Shown: positions 53,174 through 64,000 of the stretch, one piece after another
Layout: the number at the start of each line of letters is the position of its first letter
Position numbering within the stretch: the first letter of the stretch is position 1
Assembly: GCA_001770955.1 (NCBI GenBank)
Contig: MESL01000011.1
Location: 1-64,000 of the forward strand
Length of the DNA stretch: 64,000 nucleotides
DNA from: Burkholderiales bacterium RIFCSPLOWO2_12_FULL_65_40
Lineage (GTDB): Bacteria; Pseudomonadota; Gammaproteobacteria; Burkholderiales; Burkholderiaceae_C
Reading direction: 5' to 3'
Notes under the pieces: model-generated
What the model was told of the DNA's origin: nothing
Database searches by the model: none
The model's input: the letters and a program-made list of their open reading frames with translations, nothing else
Position numbers and translations under genes: made by a program

Positions 53174-53195
53174 TTCTGGTAGATGCGACCGCCCC

Positions 53196-55115
<1,920 letters not shown>

Positions 55116-55272
55116 GCGGAGCTCCAGTGAGGGTGGCGAAATGATTTCACGTACTAAATGGGACTGATTTTAGGCGTTTCAACCCAGACAGGGTTTGCAA
55201 TACCCCCTGGCACCCCTGGGAGGATCGCGGTTTTATTCGGTTCCACTGCGCAGGCTCAAAACCGCGCCGCCA

Positions 55273-55935
55273 TCAAACCCCTTTTTTCAGACCGATGCCC
55301 ACCAGAAAGGTTTCAGACGATTTGTCACGCGATGCTTTGGGCTTGACCGGCTTGACCGTATGAAAGGTATCGCGAAAGAGCTGCACCAGCTCGGTATAGC
55401 CCCCGCCATGGAACAGCTTGACGACCAGCGCACCTTCGGGGCGCAGGTGGGCACGGGCAAAGTCCACCGCCAGCTCCACCAGGTGCGTGATGCGCGCCGC
55501 ATCCGACGACGCAATGCCCGACAGGTTGGGCGCCATGTCCGAGACCACCACATCGACGGGCCGGCCCTGCAGCGCACCTTCCAGTTGTTCCAGCACCTCG
55601 GGCTCGCGGAAGTCCCCCTGCAGGAACACCACGCCCTCGATCGGCTCCATGGGCAGCAAATCAAGCCCGATGATGGTGCCGTTGAGCGCGCCTGCGGCGG
55701 CTCCGGTGGGCGAGAGGCGGCGGCGCACATACTGGCTCCAGGCGCCCGGGGCGCTGCCCAGATCCACCACCGTGGACCCCGGACGGATCAGGCCGAACTG
55801 CTCATCGATCTCCTTGAGCTTGTAGGCCGCCCGAGCCCGAAAGCCCTCTTTCTGGGCCAGTTTGACGTAGGTGTCGTTCACATGGTCGTTCAACCATGCC
55901 TTGTTGACCTTCTTGCTTTGCGTTTTGACTTTCAT
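55273..55935 (-). CDS. rlmE: 23S rRNA 2'-O-ribose methyltransferase (FtsJ)
   Basis: A 220-residue methyltransferase for U2552 of 23S rRNA. The SAM-binding site is [15 protein letters not shown]. The catalytic K-D-K residues are in the N-terminal [10 protein letters not shown], the SDMAPNLSG loop and LVVKLFHGG. The heat-shock pairing with ftsH downstream is conserved. It diverges from yhbY with only 32 bp between start codons. Confidence 0.97.
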   Translation of the reverse strand: MKVKTQSKKVNKAWLNDHVNDTYVKLAQKEGFRARAAYKLKEIDEQFGLIRPGSTVVDLGSAPGAWSQYVRRRLSPTGAAAGALNGTIIGLDLLPMEPIEGVVFLQGDFREPEVLEQLEGALQGRPVDVVVSDMAPNLSGIASSDAARITHLVELAVDFARAHLRPEGALVVKLFHGGGYTELVQLFRDTFHTVKPVKPKASRDKSSETFLVGIGLKKGV

Positions 55936-55967
55936 GCTTCTTTCATCCTGCCTCGATAATACGGCCC

Positions 55968-56444
55968 ATGCCCCAAATTGAACTCACCCCCGCCGAGCGC
56001 CGCGAATACCGCGCCGCCGCCCACCATCTCGATCCCGTCGTGCTCGTCGGTGGCGATGGCCTGACCGCCGGCGTGCGCAAGGAAATCGACGCTGCCCTGA
56101 ACGCCCATGGCCTCATCAAGATTCGCGTGTTCGGCGACGACCGCGCTGCACGCGAGCTGATGTACCAGGAACTGGCCGCCGAACTGAACGCAGCGCCCGT
56201 CCAGCACATCGGCAAGCTGCTGGTGCTGTGGCGCCCGCAACCGGAAAAAGAACGCACTGTCGATGAGAACCGCATGCCCGGACCCAAGGACGTGAAGGTG
56301 CTCAAGTACAGCAAGCGCGGCGGCCAGCGCCCCGAAATCAAGACCTTGCGCGTGCTGGGCAACCAGCGCCTGACGCCGGGCGGCCAGATCAAGCGTGCCA
56401 AGAAGCGCAAGCCGACCTCGGTAAAAAAGCGCCAGGCCGATTGA
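55968..56444 (+). CDS. yhbY: YhbY-family RNA-binding protein (CRM domain)
   Basis: 158 residues. The N-terminal ~95 residues are the CRM domain ([45 protein letters not shown]), which binds pre-50S ribosomal particles. E. coli YhbY ends there; this protein has a further ~60 basic residues ([31 protein letters not shown]), which could increase RNA affinity. Divergent from rlmE, another 50S assembly factor. Confidence 0.92.
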   Translation: MPQIELTPAERREYRAAAHHLDPVVLVGGDGLTAGVRKEIDAALNAHGLIKIRVFGDDRAARELMYQELAAELNAAPVQHIGKLLVLWRPQPEKERTVDENRMPGPKDVKVLKYSKRGGQRPEIKTLRVLGNQRLTPGGQIKRAKKRKPTSVKKRQAD

Positions 56445-56448
56445 AGCG

Positions 56449-57195
56449 ATGACATCCGCCAGCACGGCGCGCCAGCGCCATGTGATCTGCATGAAATGGG
56501 GCACGAAATACGGCCCCGAGTATGTCAACCGCCTCTACGCCATGGTGCGCCGCCATCTCAGCGGTGACTTTCATTTCGTCTGCCTGACCGACGACAGCAC
56601 CGGCATCCGCTCCGAGGTGCAGTGCCTCCCCATCCCGCCGCTGGACCTGCCCCCGGGCATCCCCGAGCGCGGCTGGACCAAGCTGGCCACCTTCAGTGCC
56701 GACCTGCATGGCCTGCGTGGCACGGCGCTGTTCCTTGATGTGGACGTGGTCGTCACCGGCAGCCTGGATGATTTCTTCACCCAGCCGGGCGAATTCCTCA
56801 TCATCCACGACTACAAGCGGCCCTGGCGCATCACCGGCAACTCGTCGGTGTACCGTTTCGAGCTGGGAGCCCACCCGGATGTGCTGGAGTACTTCCGAGG
56901 CCATTTCGACGAGATCCGCCGGCAGTTCCGCAACGAGCAGGCCTACCTGTCGGACTTCCTGCACAAGCAGGGCAAACTGCAGTACTGGCCCGCCGAGTGG
57001 TGCCCGAGCTTCAAGTACCACGGCATTCCCGCCTGGCCCACCAACTACTGGAAGGCGCCGTTTGTGCCGCCCGGTGCGCGCGTGGTGATCTTCCACGGGG
57101 AGTGCAATCCGCCCGACGCCCTGGCGGGCCGGCGCAACCGGCGTTTTCGCTTCATCCAGCCCGCCACCTGGGTGGCCGAGCATTGGCGCGAATAA
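56449..57195 (+). CDS. glycosyltransferase-like protein with DxD motif
   Basis: A 248-residue soluble protein starting 4 bp after yhbY. ALFLDVDVVVTGSLDDFF carries a DxD motif as in GT-A (GT8-like) enzymes, and VICMKWGTKYGPEYVNRLYA at the start looks like the nucleotide-binding strand. The C-terminal FHGECNPPDAL region resembles the last conserved His of such folds. No substrate is suggested by neighbours (ribosome assembly and transcription genes). The GT-A-like assignment rests on the motif pattern only. Confidence 0.7.
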   Translation: MTSASTARQRHVICMKWGTKYGPEYVNRLYAMVRRHLSGDFHFVCLTDDSTGIRSEVQCLPIPPLDLPPGIPERGWTKLATFSADLHGLRGTALFLDVDVVVTGSLDDFFTQPGEFLIIHDYKRPWRITGNSSVYRFELGAHPDVLEYFRGHFDEIRRQFRNEQAYLSDFLHKQGKLQYWPAEWCPSFKYHGIPAWPTNYWKAPFVPPGARVVIFHGECNPPDALAGRRNRRFRFIQPATWVAEHWRE

Positions 57196-57201
57196 ACCGC
57201 C

Positions 57202-57639
57202 TCAGGCCGCTGGCGCTGGCGGCTGTGCCGCCGGGCCGCGCAGCGTGTGCCACAGCGTGATCAGGGCGCAGACCCACTGCAGCGAATACATCAGGGTACC
57301 CACGCCATGCCAGAACTTCAGGTCCTGGCGCGCCACGATGCGCGGCGACACGCCGAACTGCACCAGCAGCGCCAGCAGCAGCCCACCCACTATGAAAAGT
57401 GTAGCTGCTCGCGCCCATGGATAAAGAGTTACATCCCCTTTTGGCCTTGAAACCAGCAGCAGCAACATGCAGCATGCCACCGACAGCCAGGTCTGCGCAG
57501 CGAACAGCTTGGCGGCCATGTTGCCCGCCATGGCGGGCGTGGGCAGGTGCGCAAACAGCAGCGGCACGGCCATGAAGCCGATGGCCCCCAGACTCCCCCA
57601 CCAGAGGGCAGCCAGGATGGCAGGAAAACGGGCGGCCAT
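57202..57639 (-). CDS. DUF4149 family membrane protein
   Basis: A 145-residue inner-membrane protein with four helices (ILAALWWGSLGAIGFMAVPL, TWLSVACCMLLLLV, AATLFIVGGLLLALLVQFGV, GTLMYSLQWVCALITLW). Function of the family is unknown. The loop between helices two and three (RPKGDVTLYPWARAATLFI) is encoded by a dispersed repeat. It follows greA by 12 bp on the same strand, so it is probably co-transcribed. Confidence 0.85.
   Translation of the reverse strand: MAARFPAILAALWWGSLGAIGFMAVPLLFAHLPTPAMAGNMAAKLFAAQTWLSVACCMLLLLVSRPKGDVTLYPWARAATLFIVGGLLLALLVQFGVSPRIVARQDLKFWHGVGTLMYSLQWVCALITLWHTLRGPAAQPPAPAA
57390..57450 (+). repeat. GCTAT-type dispersed repeat (copy 9), coding
   Basis: CTATGAAAAGTGTAGC, TGCTCGCGCCCATGG and CCCCTTTTGGCCTTGAAA resemble the consensus (hairpin, GCTAGCGC core, GGCCAAAA tail), with the middle degenerated. 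It is read on the opposite strand as a loop of the DUF4149 protein. Confidence 0.6.
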
Positions 57640-57651
57640 GCGCAGGGGTCC

Positions 57652-58128
57652 TCAGACGTAGCTGACGCCAACGATCTCGTAGCGGCGCACGCCGCCCGGC
57701 GCCTGCACCTCGGCCGTGTCGCCCTCTTCCTTGCCGATCAGGGCGCGCGCAATGGGGCTGGACACGTTGATCAGGCCCAGCTTCAGGTCGGCCTCGTCCT
57801 CGCCCACGATCTGGTAGGTGACGGCATCGCCCGTGGCCTCATCTTCCAGCTCCACGGTGGCGCCGAAGACCACCTTGCCGCCTGCGTCCACCGCCGACGG
57901 ATCGATGACCTGCGCCGCCGAGAGTTTGCCCTCGACCTCCTGGATGCGGCCTTCGATGAAACCCTGGCGGTCCTTGGCGGCGTCGTACTCGGCGTTTTCG
58001 CTCAGATCGCCCTGGGCGCGGGCCTCGGCGATGGCAGCGATCACCGCGGGGCGATCCACGGTCTTGAGGCGGTGCAGCTCGGCCTTGAGCTTTTCAGCGC
58101 CGCGCTTGGTAATCGGAATGGTGGCCAT
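57652..58128 (-). CDS. greA: transcription elongation factor GreA
   Basis: 158 residues from the ATG at 58128, directly at the conserved [18 protein letters not shown]. The tip of the coiled coil ([20 protein letters not shown]) carries the acidic residues D and E that provoke RNA cleavage in backtracked RNA polymerase. The FKBP-like C-terminus ([16 protein letters not shown] type) is complete. It lies 160 bp after carB with a terminator between. Confidence 0.98.
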   Translation of the reverse strand: MATIPITKRGAEKLKAELHRLKTVDRPAVIAAIAEARAQGDLSENAEYDAAKDRQGFIEGRIQEVEGKLSAAQVIDPSAVDAGGKVVFGATVELEDEATGDAVTYQIVGEDEADLKLGLINVSSPIARALIGKEEGDTAEVQAPGGVRRYEIVGVSYV

Positions 58129-58217
58129 TCGGTCAGTCTCCATGGGTGTTGCGGGCCGCACATCGGGCGCGGCCGGTTCCAGCGTTCCACAGGCCCCGGG
58201 GGCTTGGGGCAACGCCC

Positions 58218-58250
58218 AAAAGCAAACCGCCGCACGTTGCCGCGCGGCGG
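58218..58250 (-). terminator. terminator after carB
   Basis: Minus strand: CCGCCGC (58250-58244) pairs with GCGGCGG (58233-58227), followed by TTTGCTTTTGG. It lies 41 nt after the carB stop. The remaining 58129-58217 must contain the greA promoter; I see no clear boxes. Confidence 0.7.
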
Positions 58251-58290
58251 TGTTGGTTCGAAGCGAGATTATGCCGCGATTACGGCCGGA

Positions 58291-61536
<3,246 letters not shown>

Positions 61537-61546
61537 GGTGTGTCTA

Positions 61547-61957
61547 TCAGTCGGTCGCGGGTCCGGCGTCCGCGGAAGGTGTGGCGGCGGCACTGGCGGC
61601 GGGCCGTCGGGTATTCAGCTTGTCCAGCAGGGCCTGGGCGCGCTCGGCGGGCAGGTTCTTCTGCATGAGCTGCAGCAGGCCATCGCCCTGGATGAGGGGC
61701 CGCAGCACTTCGGCTTCGGCGTCGTAGAACGTCACGTCCCACTCCTGCATGGCTTCTGCGAAGATGGAATCGTCCCAGGTCTTGCCCTTGGCCACCAGTG
61801 TGACCAGAGGCATGGCCTTGTTCTCGATGAAGGCCTTCTTGTAGGGCTTTTGCTGCCAGCGCTCGGTGAACCACTCCTTGTGCGGCGATGGCAGGGTGAG
61901 CACGCGCTTGTGGATCGCCTTTTCAAGCGATGCGGCCGGAAAGCTGAAGAGTTTCAT
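61547..61957 (-). CDS. unknown protein between carA and carB
   Basis: A 136-residue soluble protein, 18 bp after carA and 10 bp before carB, so part of the operon. I do not recognise a family. It is rich in charged and aromatic residues ([40 protein letters not shown]) and ends in an Ala/Pro tail. No signal peptide, helices or metal motif. Codon use is like the neighbours. An ORF at this place recurs, to my memory, in related Comamonadaceae. Confidence 0.75.
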   Translation of the reverse strand: MKLFSFPAASLEKAIHKRVLTLPSPHKEWFTERWQQKPYKKAFIENKAMPLVTLVAKGKTWDDSIFAEAMQEWDVTFYDAEAEVLRPLIQGDGLLQLMQKNLPAERAQALLDKLNTRRPAASAAATPSADAGPATD

Positions 61958-61975
61958 GGCGCCGGTCCCTGGGGT

Positions 61976-63148
61976 TTATTGGGCCTGCGCCACGCGCATG
62001 GCGTCGGTGAAGCGGTCGAACAGGTAGGCGATGTCGTGCGGGCCGGGCGAGGCTTCAGGGTGACCCTGGAAGCAGAACGCCGGCTTGTCGGTGCGCACCA
62101 GGCCCTGCAGCGTGCCGTCGAACAGGCTGACATGCGTGGCACGCAGGCTGGCGGGCAGCGAGTCGAGGTCCACCGCGAAGCCGTGGTTCTGGCTGGTGAT
62201 GCTCACGCGGCCGGTGTCCAGGTCCTTCACGGGGTGGTTGGCGCCGTGGTGGCTGTGCGTCATCTTGAAGGTGCGTGCACCGGAAGCCAGGGCCATGATC
62301 TGGTGGCCCAGGCAGATGCCGAAGGTCGGAATTCCGCTATCCACGATGGTGCGCGTGGCGGCGATGGCATAGTCGCAGGGCTGCGGGTCGCCAGGGCCGT
62401 TGGACAGGAACACACCGTCGGGGTTCATGGCCAGCACGTCGGCGGCCGGCGTCTGCGCGGGCACCACGGTGACGCGGCAGCCGCGCTCGGCCAGCATGCG
62501 CAGGATGTTCTTCTTCACACCGAAGTCGTAGGCCACCACATGGAAACGCGGGACTTCGAGCGTGCCATAGCCCTTGCCGAGTTGCCACTCGGTCTGCGTC
62601 CACTCGTAGGCAGCCTGGGTCGTGACCACCTTGGCCAGGTCGAGCCCGGTCATGGACGGCGCAGCTTTGGCGGCGGCGATGGCCTGGTCGATCAGCGCCT
62701 GCGTCACGGCCTGGCCGACGGCCAGGCCGATGATGGCGCCGTTCTGCGCGCCCTGGGTGCGCAGCAGGCGCGTGAGCTTGCGCGTGTCGATGTTGGCGAT
62801 CGCCACCGTGCGCTCGCGCACGAGATACTGCGACAGGGTTTCGGTGCAGCGGAAGTTGCTGGCCAGAAGCGGCAGATCCTTGATGATCAGGCCCGCAGCA
62901 TGGACCTTGTCGGCTTCGATGTCCTCGGTGTTGACGCCATAGTTGCCGATGTGCGGGTACGTGAGCGTCACGAGCTGCTGGCAGTAGCTGGGGTCGGTGA
63001 GGATTTCCTGGTAGCCGGACATCGAGGTGTTGAACACCACTTCGCCGACGGTGGTGCCGGTGGCACCGATCGAATTGCCGATAAAGACCGTGCCGTCTGC
63101 GAGCGCCAGGATGGCGGGCGGGAAGGTTCCCTGAAGAGACAAAAGCAC
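61976..63148 (-). CDS. carA: carbamoyl-phosphate synthase small subunit
   Basis: 390 residues from the GTG at 63148, preceded by GGAGAA at 6-nt spacing; a longer frame up to 63319 has no family-like sequence. The glutaminase domain has the nucleophilic Cys in [12 protein letters not shown], and the His/Glu pair in [13 protein letters not shown]. It supplies ammonia from glutamine to CarB. The 219-bp region ahead (63149-63367) shows no gene and no recognised leader. Confidence 0.97.
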   Translation of the reverse strand: MLLSLQGTFPPAILALADGTVFIGNSIGATGTTVGEVVFNTSMSGYQEILTDPSYCQQLVTLTYPHIGNYGVNTEDIEADKVHAAGLIIKDLPLLASNFRCTETLSQYLVRERTVAIANIDTRKLTRLLRTQGAQNGAIIGLAVGQAVTQALIDQAIAAAKAAPSMTGLDLAKVVTTQAAYEWTQTEWQLGKGYGTLEVPRFHVVAYDFGVKKNILRMLAERGCRVTVVPAQTPAADVLAMNPDGVFLSNGPGDPQPCDYAIAATRTIVDSGIPTFGICLGHQIMALASGARTFKMTHSHHGANHPVKDLDTGRVSITSQNHGFAVDLDSLPASLRATHVSLFDGTLQGLVRTDKPAFCFQGHPEASPGPHDIAYLFDRFTDAMRVAQAQ

Positions 63149-63367
63149 TGGGTTCTCCGGATGGTTACGGTCGCCCGGCGCCTGCAGGCCACTCGCGTGC
63201 GAGTGCCAGTGGCTGCTCTCTGATGGGTTGTTGCTTTGGGTGCGGTCGGGCGACGCTGTTGCGAGAAAAGCCCCTGATTGTACTCGCAGACACCCACCGT
63301 TTGCTGACGGTTGGTGCACTGCAGCACAGTAACGCGAACGGGTATTGCCCGCCGGGAAGACCGCGAA

Positions 63368-64000
63368 TCAGCGCCCGGCGCCGCTGGCGTGCAGGCAGAT
63401 GGCGGCGGCAGCCGCCACGTTGAGCGACTCTTCGCCGCCCGGCTGCGCGATGCGGATGCGCCGGCTGGCACGCACCTCCAGCGCCGGCGAGACGCCCTGC
63501 CCCTCGTGGCCCAGCACCCAGGCGCAGGGCCAGGGCAACTCGGCGTGGTGCAAAAAATCACCCTCGTGAACATGGGTGACCAGCAGCGGTACTTCCAGCG
63601 GCGCCAGATCCTCGACGCTCAGCCCCTCGACCAGATCCAGCCCGAAGTGCGCGCCCATGCCGGCGCGCAGCACCTTGGGCGACCACAGGGCCGCACTGCC
63701 CTTGAGCGCCAGCACCTGGCGGAAACCAAAGGCCGAAGCGCTGCGCAGGATGGAGCCCACGTTGCCCGCGTCCTGCACCCGGTCGAGCACCACGCTGGCC
63801 ACGCCAGGCCGCACGGCGCCGGAAGCGGGCAGATCGAGCACATAGCCCATGTGCGCGGGCGACTCCAGGCTGCTGATGTCGGCAAACAGTGCATCGGCAA
63901 GCACTACAATTTTAGGAGCTGCTTGCGCCCAATCTGCGGGCGCCGTAGGCCAAAAAGACTCTGAAAACACTGCGATGGCAGGCCGCACACCCCGCGCCAG
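63368..64000 (-). CDS. SpoU/TrmH family RNA 2'-O-methyltransferase (5' end outside)
   Basis: The 3' 210 codons of an rRNA/tRNA methyltransferase; the frame is open to the window edge, so the N-terminus is missing. The SPOUT signatures VVLDRVQDAGNVGSILRSA, WVLGHEGQGVSPAL and IAQPGGEESLNVAAAAAIC form the knotted SAM site. The segment FSESFWPTAPADWAQAAPKI near the visible N-terminus is encoded by a dispersed repeat and lies just before the catalytic domain. The substrate RNA cannot be assigned. Confidence 0.9.
   Translation of the reverse strand: MARGVRPAIAVFSESFWPTAPADWAQAAPKIVVLADALFADISSLESPAHMGYVLDLPASGAVRPGVASVVLDRVQDAGNVGSILRSASAFGFRQVLALKGSAALWSPKVLRAGMGAHFGLDLVEGLSVEDLAPLEVPLLVTHVHEGDFLHHAELPWPCAWVLGHEGQGVSPALEVRASRRIRIAQPGGEESLNVAAAAAICLHASGAGR
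63903..63958 (+). repeat. GCTAT-type dispersed repeat (copy 10), coding
   Basis: CTACAATTTTAGGAGC, TGCTTGCGCCCAATCTGCG, GGCGCCGTAGGCCAAAAA. The core and the GGCCAAAAA tail fit the consensus; the hairpin is weak. It is read on the opposite strand as the linker of the methyltransferase. Confidence 0.65.

Noticed and set aside
63149-63319. Upstream extension of CarA by 57 residues
   Set aside because: A GGAGAA ribosome binding site stands at ideal distance before the GTG at 63148, where family similarity begins.

Overview
The window looks like a chromosomal segment of a betaproteobacterium of the Comamonadaceae (Acidovorax/Comamonas type). This rests on the very high GC content, third-position G/C bias, characteristic gene orders (cysI-DUF934-cysH-cysD-cysN, thiO-thiS-thiG-thiE, pstSCAB-phoU-phoB-phoR, rlmE-ftsH-folP-glmM, carA-ORF-carB-greA) and a dispersed short repeat (GCTAT-hairpin followed by TGCTAGCGC) that I recall from that family. 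I see no tRNA, rRNA, prophage, insertion sequence or CRISPR array. The window is a mosaic of ordinary operons; the unusual signal lies in repeats, regulatory sites and gene ends.

Layout. 0-7 kb: assimilatory sulfate reduction (a TauE-like exporter, cysI, a DUF934 protein, cysH of the iron-sulfur APS-reductase type, cysD, cysN), all on the + strand behind a CysB-like upstream site. 6.7-8.1 kb: a 7Fe ferredoxin and a thioredoxin-reductase-like ferredoxin-NADP reductase. 8.3-11.1 kb: a membrane-bound PAS-GGDEF-EAL protein. 11.2-17.4 kb: thiamine supply, with two TPP riboswitches controlling cytX and thiO-thiS-thiG-thiE, and thiD opposite. 17.5-25.5 kb: a FimV-like membrane protein, then acyl-CoA degradation genes with a Crp-type regulator and an APH-kinase/acyl-CoA dehydrogenase pair. 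25.6-28.8 kb: a class III cyclase-FHA protein, an unknown partner and a HI0933-type flavoprotein. 29-31.2 kb: trxA, rho, rpmE2. 31.3-34.4 kb: a polytopic GT-C-like protein and a MATE exporter. 34.4-47.1 kb: phosphate acquisition and polyphosphate metabolism (pst-pho operon, a MliC-like lipoprotein, ppx, an RHH protein, sixA, ppk1, an OlsB-like acyltransferase). 47.4-50.8 kb: a second GGDEF-EAL protein and an orphan solute-binding protein. 50.9-64 kb: glmM, folP, ftsH, rlmE, yhbY, a glycosyltransferase-like gene, greA, carB, an unknown ORF, carA and a SpoU-type RNA methyltransferase cut by the window edge.

How the parts work together. Sulfate is activated by CysDN, reduced by CysH and CysI, with sulfite/sulfonate balance possibly handled by the TauE-like protein. 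Phosphate starvation is sensed through PstSCAB-PhoU-PhoR-PhoB. Three promoters (pstS, the MliC-like lipoprotein, ppk1) have the same readable geometry: two GTCA-core heptamers 11 bp apart, then 10 nt to a -10 box. Polyphosphate synthesis (ppk1) thus joins phosphate uptake, while ppx degrades polyphosphate.

The most unusual features are: (i) about ten copies of one 50-65 bp repeat family, five of them read as protein, two supplying the N-terminus (and in one case the start codon) of sulfur-assimilation proteins; (ii) a duplicated catalytic tail of cysH, with the second copy out of frame but differing from the first by synonymous changes; (iii) the uniform Pho promoter architecture extending to a lysozyme-inhibitor-like lipoprotein. 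All assignments are from reading sequence; no database search was run.
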